Assembly: GCA_943704425.1 (NCBI GenBank)
Contig: CALSCP010002169.1
Span: forward strand, 7,342 to 33,418
Length of the DNA stretch: 26,077 bases
Direction: 5' to 3'
DNA from: Ministeria vibrans ATCC 50519
Lineage: Eukaryota > Opisthokonta > Filasterea
The notes under the pieces are model-generated. The model had not been told where the DNA came from, made no database searches, and saw nothing but the letters and a program-made list of their open reading frames with translations. A program made the translations under genes and the position numbers. Below are positions 11,259 to 21,143 of the stretch, in pieces. Position 1 is the first letter of the stretch, and each line of letters begins with the position of its first letter.

Positions 11259-14200
11259 TTTCTCTTTCTTTTCTTATTTTTTTGCATTAGCATACCTCGT
11301 TAATGTCAACCTCACACCCAATTCCGGTGTAGCCTGCGGGACAAATGCAATAGAACAGACCAAATTCCTCCGTACCAAACGCATACTTAAAGTTGGGGCC
11401 AAAATATCCTGCGTCATTGGTCGTCATGAGCGTGTAGGTGCACGCGAGAGAACCGTCATGGGGATCGGGGAAGACCAAGTTGGAGGAAGGCACATTGACG
11501 GAGGTGCACTCGACCTTGTTCACAAAGCTAATATCATCCGTCGCCGCCTGCACCGAGCTAGTGGTCGCCACGGCACGATCCGCAAGGCCTCCGGAGGAAA
11601 ACAGCGCAGCAATCACATAGGTGGTACCCACCTCGAGGGTAACGTTGGCAGTCAATTCACTGTAGCGAAAATGGTCCTCAAGAGCGTGGGCTGTACCACC
11701 AGATACTGTTACCGACACCACCAGGGTGCCCGAGTCGGTCCACACGCCAATTTCATGCGAGGCAGCAAGACCGTCGTCAAGATGATCAAACAGACCCAAA
11801 TCAGTGAGACGCACGCCCACCGAGCTTGGTGTAAACGTCCATCCAAGCAGACGATTCTCGGGGGTGTTGGCGGGTGCCTCACTAAAGACAAATGACTCGA
11901 CGGCAAGGAAGGGGCCACGTTGACCCGAGTCGCATGTGCCTCCATTTGCACAGGGACTGCTGTAGCAACCAGTGATGAGCGACTGGCACAAGGTGCCCGT
12001 GTATTCAATGCCACAGTCGCACGTGAATCCATCCACTGCGTCCTGGCAGGCGCCACCATTCTGGCAGGGCGACGACGCGCATTCGTTCTGGTCGTTATCA
12101 CACCGTAATCCAACAAACCCATCGACACAGGCGCACTCAAAGTAGTTGGGCTGCGACCCTTGCGAACAGGTGGCGCCGTTCTCACATGGAGAACTCGCAC
12201 ACTCGTCAATATCTACCTCACATTGTGTCCCAGTAAATCCACTCGCACACGTACACGCGTACACATTAGCATTTGGTTCGGTACACAATGCACCATTGCT
12301 ACACGGTGACGAAGCGCACTAAGACACAGAATAAGAATAATTAATAAAAAAAAACGCATTGAGAACATTTGGCGCAAACAAAGTAAAATTTGTTTTGCTT
12401 TTTTGTTTTGGGAAATTTTTTGTGCGTACTTCGTCAATGTCAACTTCACAGTGAGTAGAGGTAAAGCCAGGGAGACAGGTGCACGAATAGCCATCAATGG
12501 CCTCGAGACACACACCGCCATTGGCACAGGGACTGGAGGCGCACTCGTTTACTTCGGTGGAACAAATTGTGTCGGTGTAGCCCGAGGGGCACGCGCAGGT
12601 AAACCCATCGACTGCGTCGGTGCATGTGCCACCGTTGACACACGGTAGGGACACACACTCGTTGTCGTCGTCGGTGCACAAGGTGTTGCTAAAGCCCGAT
12701 GCGCAGGTGCACGTGAAGCTGTCCACACCGTCAACGCATGTGGCACCGTTGACACAAGGACTGGAGTCACACTCGTCGAGTTCCGACTCGCACAACGTAT
12801 TGGTGTATCCCGACTCACATGTACATTGAAATCCATCAATGTCATCGACACAGGTAGCCCCGTTGGCGCATGGTGACGAAGCGCACTCGTCGATGTTGGT
12901 CTCGCAGATGGAGCCAGTGAATCCGTCGAGGCACACGCATGCATAGAGACCAAAACCGTGCACACACACACCATTATTAACGCACGGCGACGAGGCACAC
13001 TCATCAATGTCCGACTCGCACAAAGTCCCGCTGAATCCAAGCGCGCACACACACGAAAATTCATCGGGGGACGCGCCAGACTGAGAGCAAGTCGCACCAT
13101 TGACACAAGGGCTGCTTGAGCACTCGTCAATGTCCGACTCACACAGCGTCCCAACAAAGCCCAAAGAACAATCGCAGGTGTAGCCAGCAATTTGGTCGTT
13201 ACAGGTACCACCATTGCTACAGGGCAACGATGCACACTCGTCAATGTCCGACTGGCACTGAATGCCAGCGTAGCCAGCTGCACACTGACACACAAATCCG
13301 TTGACCTGGTCGACACAGGTGGCGCCGTTCATGCATGGTGTCGAATTGCACTCGGCCGTATTGGTAGCGCACACACTCCCGGCAAAACCATCCACACATG
13401 TGCAGGTGAATTCATTGTCGCTGTCGACGCATGTGCCGCCATTCTGGCAGGGGTTGCTCGAACACTCGTCAATGTTTGTTTCGCACGCTACGCCCGTGAA
13501 CCCGGCGTGACAGATGCAAGTGTGCAACCCAACGCCGTCCACACATGTGGCACTGTTGGCACACGGTGCTGAGAGACAATCGTTAATGTTTGTCTCGCAG
13601 GTGACGCCGGTAAAGCCTGACGGACAATCGCACTCAAAAGCGTCGGGCATATTGGCTGTCACGCCAAACTGCACAACAGGTCGCAAATTGGGGCCGGACG
13701 CGCCAAATGCAACCATATTACATGCGGTAGGAGAGACATCGTCACTATTTTTGAGGGCCTGAGCTCGAAACGCAACATTGACATCGACAGTGATGGGCGA
13801 ATCGACGCCTGTAGTGGCAGACTCGTGACACAGTGACACGAGCAGATTGGAGGTACCGTCCCACACAATGAGCGTGCTGAAATCAAGCTGTGTCCAGCCT
13901 AGCTGGGGCGTCACCGTGCCCGTGTATACCTGGGTGGCCGTCGTGTCGTCTACAAAGCCAGCGCTAAGCTCGGCAATGGTCGTGGCGAGGATGCCCATGT
14001 TAAAGTTGGGCACAGTTGAGCCGACACCCGTCACAAAAAAAGAGAGCGAGCCAAGACGGTCGCCACTTGCAAGGCCAAAGGCAGTGAGTTCGCTGGCGAG
14101 CACAAGCAACTGACTGCGGTGCTTTAGAAGCGACCTCTTGAAAGGCGAAAAGTCCGCAATGGACACTTGGAAGGCACCCGTGACCACAGTAATATTGCCT

Positions 14201-16786
14201 GCGTCGCGCACCGATTGCGCACAGGTACCACCATTGGAGCACGGACTGCTTCCACACTCATCAATGTCCACCGAGCACAAGGTACCGGTGAAACCGGGCG
14301 CACACTGACACGCGAAGGAGCCAACGGTATTCTCGACACAGGTGGCGCCTGTGGACGCTGCACACGGCTGTGAGGCGCACTCGTCAATGTCCGACTCGCA
14401 TTGTGCGCCAGTGTAGCCCGAGGGACATGAGCAAAGGAAAGATTCGTCGACATTAGAGCATGTGGCGGTGTTCACGCACGGCGACGAATGACATGCGTCG
14501 TGAAGCGTCTCGCAGCTCACACCCGTGTAGCCGGCGGCACAGGTGCACACAAATGTACCGGCTGAGTCGACGCACGAGCCCCCATTGGCACACGGGTTGG
14601 AGAGGCATTCGTTGGTGATTGTTTCGCACGCGCTGCCCGTCGTGCCGGCAACACAGGCACACGAGTAAGCGTTGACACCGTCGAGACAAGTGGCGCCGTT
14701 CACGCACGGGGTTGAGGTGCAGTCATCGAGATTGCTCTCGCAATCGGACCCGGTAAAGCCCGTGAGACACGTGCAAGTGTACGCGTCGGGAGCGGCAACG
14801 GAGGAGCCAAGACGGAGCACGGGACGAATCTTGGGGTCGCTTGCTGCAAAGGCAGACATGGTGCACGCGTCGAGTTGAGCGTCGTCGGAAAAGCGCAAAG
14901 CCTGCGCGGTGTACCCGACGTTGATGTCGATGGTCACGGCCGTGTCGGCGCTGGACGAGGCGGACGAATGGCACATGCTAATGACAATGTTGGAAGCGCC
15001 ATCCCAGACAAACGACGAGGAAAAGTCAAAGTCGAACCAGCCGAGCGTGGGTACAAAAGGTCCCTGATACACCGGCTGTGCACTTCCTTCGTTGACAAAG
15101 CCCGCGTCGAGGGTGCTCAGGGACGTAGCAAGCAACGTGATGGTGAAGGTGTCGATGGATGCACCCACCTGTGTCACGTCGAACGAGAGGGTGCTCAGGG
15201 CGTCGTTGGGCTGCACATTGAGCGCGAGCAGCTCGCTTGCAAGCACCAGAATTTGCTGACGGTTCTTGAGCGACGAGCGTTTAAACGGCGAAAAGTCTGT
15301 GTTGGATATCTGGAAGGTGCCCGTCTTGACTTCGTATTGAACAGATGCAGTAAGGGGCACCGAGCACGGCGCGCCATTGAGACAGGGACTCGACGCACAC
15401 TCGTCAATGTCCGACTCACATTGCAGGCCAGTGTAGCCCGCGACACACGTACACGTGAACTTGTCAATACCATTGAGACAAGTGCCTGCGTTGCGACAGG
15501 GTTGCGACGCACACTGGTCGACTTGGGATTCGCAGCGGTCACCAACAAAGTCGGGTGGGCACAGACAGGAGAAGGTGGTGACGGTGCCGACGCAGGTAGC
15601 GCCGTTGAGGCACGGCTGCGACACACACGCGTTAAGAGCGGTCTCGCAGTACTCGCCGGTAAACTCGGAAGAGCAAGTGCACACAAAGGAATTGGATGTG
15701 GGTGTCGAGCAAGTTCCATTGTTGGTGCAGGGCGACGATGCACACTCATCGACATCCGTCTCGCACAACACACCGGTGTAGCCAGCGTTGCAAAGACACG
15801 CATAGAGATTGTTGATCTTGCTAATAAAACCCAACTGAACGACAGGACGCAGGTTGGTGGCGCTAGGTGAAAGTGCCGGCAGGGAACAGGCGGCGTCACC
15901 GAGCTGGTCGCTGAGACCGACGGCATGAGCGCGAAACGCAATGGGCACGTCGATGGAGACTGCCGTGTCGGTACCCATAGCGGGGTCTTCATGGCACGTA
16001 CTAATAAGAATGTTGGAGGTGCCGTCCCAGGTGAATGTGGTGCCGAAGAGAATTTTGCTATAGCCGGCAGTGAGGGTGGGTGTGTAGGCAGCCGGGCCGT
16101 ATACCTCGAGGGCGGCCGAGTCGTCGATGAAGCCGCCAGAGAGGTCGCTTGTCGTGGTGTGCATGATGCGCACAGACAAAGAGGCAAGCGAGCTGCCAAT
16201 GGAGCCGTCGATGGCATAGCCGATCGAGTTGAAATCCGTCAGGGCACCCACACCTTTGGTCGTGAGTTCGCTGGCTCGAATGAGAATCTGATCACGAACG
16301 CGCAACGACGATCGTTTGAAGGGCGAGAAGTCTGTCGAGGCGGTGACGGCCGAGCCAATCGTGACAAGCCCCTGCCCAATCGAAAGGAACGAGCAGGTGG
16401 CGCCGTTGACGCAGGGCGACGAGAGACATTCATCGACGTCCTCAAGGCATTGTGCGCCTGTGCGCCCTGCGATGCACTGACAGGTGTACGAGGCGCCGCC
16501 GTCCACGCACGTCCCTCCCACTGCGCATGGCGAGCTATCGCAGGCTGAACAAACGCGTGAGGCGCAATGTAAGTGAATTGGAGCAAAAATAAAGGCGAGA
16601 GAGGGAGAACGGAGAACAAGAAAAAAAAAGTGCTTTTTTTGGAAATCTCTCCTCAAACTGACCGACAGTCAAGTTTGTACGATTGCAGCGAGACGTACCT
16701 TGAGCATCTGCGGCGCCGGGCCCCAGCGCAACGACCCCCACAAGCACAGCAAGCAGGATCCCTCGGCAAAACAGGCCGTTTCGCAT
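1128..16786 (-). CDS. Giant multi-EGF type I transmembrane protein with bacterial-type inserts (8 exons, 4889 aa)
   Basis: Exons on the - strand: 16786-16699, 16544-12430, 12318-11296, 11035-10430, 10360-9407, 9227-7494, 7372-6107 and 6011-1128. Together they give 4890 codons including the stop. Exon 1 is a signal peptide ([20 protein letters not shown], cleavage near AADAQ); I chose this ATG because the next exon joins it in phase. By my count about 76 EGF modules follow, mostly calcium-binding type (DIDEC-x-S-S-P-C). Six non-EGF inserts lie near residues 81-277, 423-619, 804-998, 1530-1724, 2355-2547 and 2852-3050. A GCC2/GCC3-like Cys-rich stretch ([12 protein letters not shown], about residue 4130) and a membrane-proximal domain precede a single helix at 4343-4364 ([20 protein letters not shown], then SRRRRDRR). 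The cytoplasmic tail has a charged helix and Tyr motifs. By analogy with Notch-like or Fat-like proteins it is a surface adhesion protein or receptor; the ligand is unknown. Frames stay open across every proposed junction, so I trust the model. Minor uncertainty remains at exon 1. Confidence 0.9.
1900..2060 (-). repeat. 51-bp tandem minisatellite coding for the charged Glu/Arg helix
   Basis: Near-identical 51-bp units (the TTCTCTTTCAGTT segments start at 1941 and 1992) encode a 17-residue period of the type [17 protein letters not shown], with partial copies on both sides. The period is a multiple of three, so copy-number change would lengthen or shorten the helix without a frameshift. Confidence 0.75.
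6745..7338 (-). other. Insert domain type A, copy 4, nested in an EGF module
   Basis: The most divergent A copy, in the first EGF module of the seventh exon, between Cys3 of CLNGGSC and Cys4 of HTCLC. Elements are [80 protein letters not shown] and HRPVLRIG. The Cys pair (SCHED and VCSMS) is conserved with copies 1-3. Confidence 0.75.
7398..7433. repeat. Poly(A) tract of 36 bases in an intron
   Basis: An uninterrupted run of 36 A on the + strand (poly-T in the transcript) inside the 121-nt intron 7493-7373 of the giant EGF gene. It lies upstream of the TTTATAG acceptor on the - strand and doubles as a polypyrimidine tract. Confidence 0.95.
8375..8952 (-). other. Insert domain type B, copy 2, nested in an EGF module
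   Basis: Same layout as copy 1, between Cys3 of CTNGAVC and Cys4 of FACRC. Elements are [82 protein letters not shown] and [12 protein letters not shown]. The SDGLAASH and RFGPN signatures are kept. Two cysteines (LLCNTN and GCVY) correspond to the pair in copy 1. Confidence 0.75.
9238..9388. repeat. Alternating (AAT)n/(ATT)n blocks in an intron
   Basis: Most of the intron 9406-9228 consists of blocks of TAA/AAT followed by their reverse complement ATT/TAT, repeated about three times. Such arrays can fold into long perfect hairpins in DNA or pre-mRNA. The flanking exons are GC-rich, so the change in composition is abrupt. Confidence 0.9.
11085..11256. repeat. (ATT)n microsatellites in an intron
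   Basis: The intron 11295-11036 contains a short ATAATAATATTATTATTAT palindromic run near 11086-11109 and a long uninterrupted ATT tract of over 20 units at about 11187-11256. Confidence 0.92.
11352..11935 (-). other. Insert domain type B, copy 1, nested in an EGF module
   Basis: About 195 residues between Cys3 of CANGGTC and Cys4 of FYCIC. Order of elements: [65 protein letters not shown], then [13 protein letters not shown] and [10 protein letters not shown]. This matches my memory of a common domain in bacterial PEP-CTERM/DUF4082-like proteins (GW-x-F, LG-x-x-D-x-x-x-DGL-x-x-S-H, VG-x-W, LA-x-G-x-x-Y, FGPNF). Confidence 0.75.
13640..14222 (-). other. Insert domain type A, copy 3, nested in an EGF module
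   Basis: Between Cys3 of CSNGGTC and Cys4 of FECDC. Elements are [80 protein letters not shown] and LRPVVQFG. Of the four A copies this one looks closest to the bacterial pattern I remember (ASELTAxGL and WDGTSNLLV). Confidence 0.75.
14778..15364 (-). other. Insert domain type A, copy 2, nested in an EGF module
   Basis: Same domain as copy 1, between Cys3 of CLNGAPC and Cys4 of YTCTC. Shared elements are [75 protein letters not shown] and IRPVLRLG. The opening of the domain (FSPFKRSSL) is nearly identical to copies 1 and 3, so these look like internal duplications within the large second exon. Confidence 0.75.
15801..16390 (-). other. Insert domain type A, copy 1, nested in an EGF module
   Basis: About 197 residues between Cys3 (NGATC) and Cys4 (YACLC) of the second EGF module. 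Recognisable elements are [11 protein letters not shown], an ASEL motif ([10 protein letters not shown]), a Thr-rich strand ([12 protein letters not shown]), [29 protein letters not shown] and a second Cys in ACSLPAL before LRPVVQLG. Bacterial homologues I remember carry the order 'ASEL - TT-x-x-L - Y-x-G-x-x-x-P - GW - F-x-W-D-G-x-S-N-L'. Assignment is from memory of that pattern, without a search. Confidence 0.75.
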
Positions 16787-17321
16787 TCTCTCTCTCTTTT
16801 TTTTTTTTTTTTTTTTTTTTTTGCTTCGCGAAGCACTTTCTGCAAGGCAATTTCGTGTATGTGCATTCGCAAGAGCCCTTATTATGGGCGTACTCTGGAC
16901 CGGTTGAGTCGGTGCTGCCGCTGCGCCCTCATTGGCTTTCCACGAGGGACTCGTCAACCCTTTTGCGCCCAAAATGTCTCTCCTTCTCCTTTTCCCTCGC
17001 GCCTCTACGCCTCCTCCCTTCCAGCCACCCCCGCGCGCCTTCTTTATGCCTCACACCTTCCCTCTGCTCCTACTCTTGCTGGCATCTTGAACGCCATTTT
17101 TTGACGTTTTTTTTTTTTCATTTTGCTCTCATTCATTGTGTCGTTTCTTACGACCCGCGCTCTCTGCACACGACATCTACTAGAGATGCAAATCCTCTAA
17201 TCTGAACCCCACTGTGTGGTGCTGTTCAGTTTTTACGCATAAATGAGACGTGAAACGCTCTTTTTTTTTTTTTTTTTTTCGCTCCGCTCATCACGTTTTC
17301 TGCCAATTCGTCCTCCATTAG
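16787..17321. promoter_or_regulatory. Divergent promoter region between the giant EGF gene and the DDX3 gene
   Basis: There is no convincing gene in these 535 bases. On the EGF side the leader has GAGAGAGAG directly before the ATG, preceded by 26 A (T run at 16797-16822) and a perfect 12-bp palindrome GCTTCGCGAAGC at 16823-16834. On the DDX3 side a 19-T run (17261-17279) leads to the CCATTAG acceptor at 17321. Short ATG-started frames here end quickly and lack a suitable in-phase donor. No TATA box is obvious. The region must hold both promoters if transcription is divergent, and part is probably DDX3 intron. Confidence 0.5.
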
Positions 17322-19378
<2,057 letters not shown>

Positions 19379-19848
19379 CGTGTGTACTATCCAGATGCTG
19401 AGAGAGAGGGAGAGAGCGTGTGTGCGAGTGAGTGCGAGTGTGCCCGTGTGATTGAGAGAATGGCTCCAAACAACAAAAAAAAACCCACAAGAAAATGGAA
19501 TAATAAGGAACAGCGCGAAAACGAAATGCGCAAAAATTGTGTAACACAAAAGTGAGACGAAAATGGAGAGGAGAAAAAAAATAACTGTAATTGTTTTTTT
19601 CTTTTACTGTCCATTGGAAAGAAAATGAAAATTGTTTTTTATTATTGCCACAAAAATATAATTGAGACCATTCAGAACAGATAGAAATTCAAAAAGTGAA
19701 AACTGAAAAAGAGGGAGAAAGAAACAAGTGATAGAGAGAAGAGAGAGAGAGAGAGTGTGTGTGTGTGTGTGTGTACTACTAGCCAACAATTACAATATGA
19801 AAAATGTCTGCCCTGTCCCACCCATTCATTTCCATTCCTTGACTTCCT
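19379..19848. other. Convergent 3' region between the DDX3 and GATD1 genes
   Basis: 470 bases between two facing stop codons. They are A- and AG-rich on the + strand, with GAGAGAG and a (GA)n(GT)n microsatellite at about 19735-19773. I see no gene; the short open frames are low-complexity. AATAAGGAA near 19500 and AATATAATTG near 19655 are only weak candidates for poly(A) signals. Confidence 0.6.
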
Positions 19849-20187
19849 TTATGAGGGCTGACTCGTAGCCTGCACCTGCAGAATCGCATTGACCAGATTC
19901 TGCACTGCGAGGATGGTTGAGCCGTCGTTTTGACCTGTGATGACATTTCCGTCCACAACTACGTGAACTCGGTCCGGTCGTGCCGCTAAATCATTATAAT
20001 AATTAGTATGATAATGATTTTGGTTACGTCTATTAGTTATTTTGATTTTGGGTTACCGCAGAAAGTGCCCATGTTTTGTTTGATAAAGTCTTCAAGGACA
20101 AGCTCTTGGGTCTTGAATCGCTCGTGGCGCACTTCTTCCATAATAGAGGGCTGAAAAGTGAAGAAAAAAAAAAAGGATAAGGCACAA

Positions 20188-20233
<46 letters not shown>

Positions 20234-20957
20234 GGGTTCTAACCCCTGTCAGAGAGTAATCATGAAGAATCCATTTGTCTGTGGCTTTGCCGGCCAGTCG
20301 GGCCGCGGCAAGAGCAGCAACACCATACCCAATGGCACAAACGAGCTCTACACAAGGCAAGGCAAAAAGAAAAGTAAAAAAAGGAGCGGATACAGGTGAG
20401 AGAAGTGGGAGACAGGAGAGGAGACGCAATAAAAGACACAATATACCAACACCATTTCGTACTGTCTGCTTTGAGAAACTCTTGCACGAGTCGCCCAAGA
20501 GAAACGTTCTTTGCTAAGTCGGTCAATGCTCTACGCACAAAAAGGGTTGGCGGAGAGAAAGGCAAAGCAGAGAGAGAAGCGGTCGTCTCTGGAGGGTACC
20601 CATAGCCTGAGGGAAAGAGGAGCGCTGAGAAGTCGCTCGCCTCAACGCTGTCAATTGCTGCAGGGATTGATGTCGCCTTGGACTGGAATTCGGTGAGCCA
20701 TCTTCGACTGCCTGAGTTCTGGTTGAGAAAAGGTTGAAAACGACAAAATCAGTGTGGCAAAAAAAAAAAAAGCCCTCTCTGTGCAACGCAAAGGCATTGT
20801 TTGAGGATACCGAATCAACAAACTCAGGCTTGACAGCATTTGGGGTGGCAATGGTCACTTTGAAGGCGGCGGCGGCCAGAGTAAACGCATGAATAAACGA
20901 GTTGGTGCTGGTGGCCCTGGCCGAGCACACGATCAGGCACCGGGGTTCCGTTGTCAT
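19849..20957 (-). CDS. GATD1: GATD1-like DJ-1/PfpI superfamily protein (6 exons, 222 aa)
   Basis: Exons on the - strand: 20957-20811, 20718-20600, 20530-20463, 20347-20244, 20150-20057 and 19985-19849. All junctions are GT-AG and keep phase. The 222-residue product matches human GATD1 (220 aa) along its length: FIHAFTLAAAAFKVTIATP, then EFVDS, SRRWLTEFQSKA, ALLFPSGYGALTDLAKN, VCAIGYGVAALAAA, HDYSLTG, LVLEDFIKQN, RVHVVVDGNVITGQN and ILAVQNL. An in-frame TAG lies 15 nt before the ATG, which supports the start. The fold is class I glutamine amidotransferase-like. At the nucleophile elbow DJ-1-type enzymes have Cys in A-x-C-x-G, but here it is AIGYG, as human GATD1 also has Gly, so it is probably not a classic Cys hydrolase. 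The function of the family is poorly known. The 69-nt second intron is open in frame, so retention would add 23 residues. The fourth donor, GTTAGA, is weak. Confidence 0.92.
20190..20232. repeat. (GT)n microsatellite in a GATD1 intron
   Basis: A run of about 21 GT units on the + strand, inside intron 20243-20151 of the GATD1-like gene, close to its weak GTTAGA donor. On the sense strand it is (CA)n; such repeats can bind hnRNP L-like splicing factors in animals. Confidence 0.95.
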
Positions 20958-21143
20958 GTCGACGATCTGCTATGCACGGCTGTAGCTCAATCAAGTGCGT
21001 CACAGCCTGAAAACGGAGAAAAGGCTGAATAATTTTAAATTTTTAACATGATAATAATAATAGTTATAACATATTATTGTAATTTGTATGTCTCTCACTG
21101 TCGCGTGAGTTGCACAGTCTGACAGTCTCACTCATTTTTGTCA
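20958..21143. promoter_or_regulatory. Divergent promoter region between GATD1 and the glycosyltransferase-like gene
   Basis: 186 bases between two divergent start codons, so both promoters and 5' leaders must lie here or overlap the genes. There is a 6-bp inverted repeat (GGCTGT at 20978-20983 and ACAGCC at 21002-21007) and an AT-rich stretch at 21030-21085 (TTTTAAATTTTTAA, then ATAATAATAAT) that could serve as core promoter DNA. No clear TATA box is assignable. Confidence 0.45.

Noticed and set aside
8375-16390. Bacterial contamination as the source of the bacterial-like domains
   Set aside because: The domains are in frame inside EGF modules of spliced eukaryotic exons, repeated in two genes, and share the codon use of their neighbours.
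6012-16698. Separate adjacent EGF genes instead of one giant gene
   Set aside because: Each gap has GT and AG at the expected places, exact phase-0 continuity and no internal signal peptide, start context or stop followed by a new start. Only the first exon has a signal peptide and only the last a membrane helix.
20978-21010. tRNA-like start GGCTGTAGCTCAAT in the divergent promoter
   Set aside because: It resembles an acceptor stem and A box, but no anticodon stem, B box (GGTTCGAATCC type) or closing acceptor strand follows at tRNA distance. Only a 6-bp hairpin is present.
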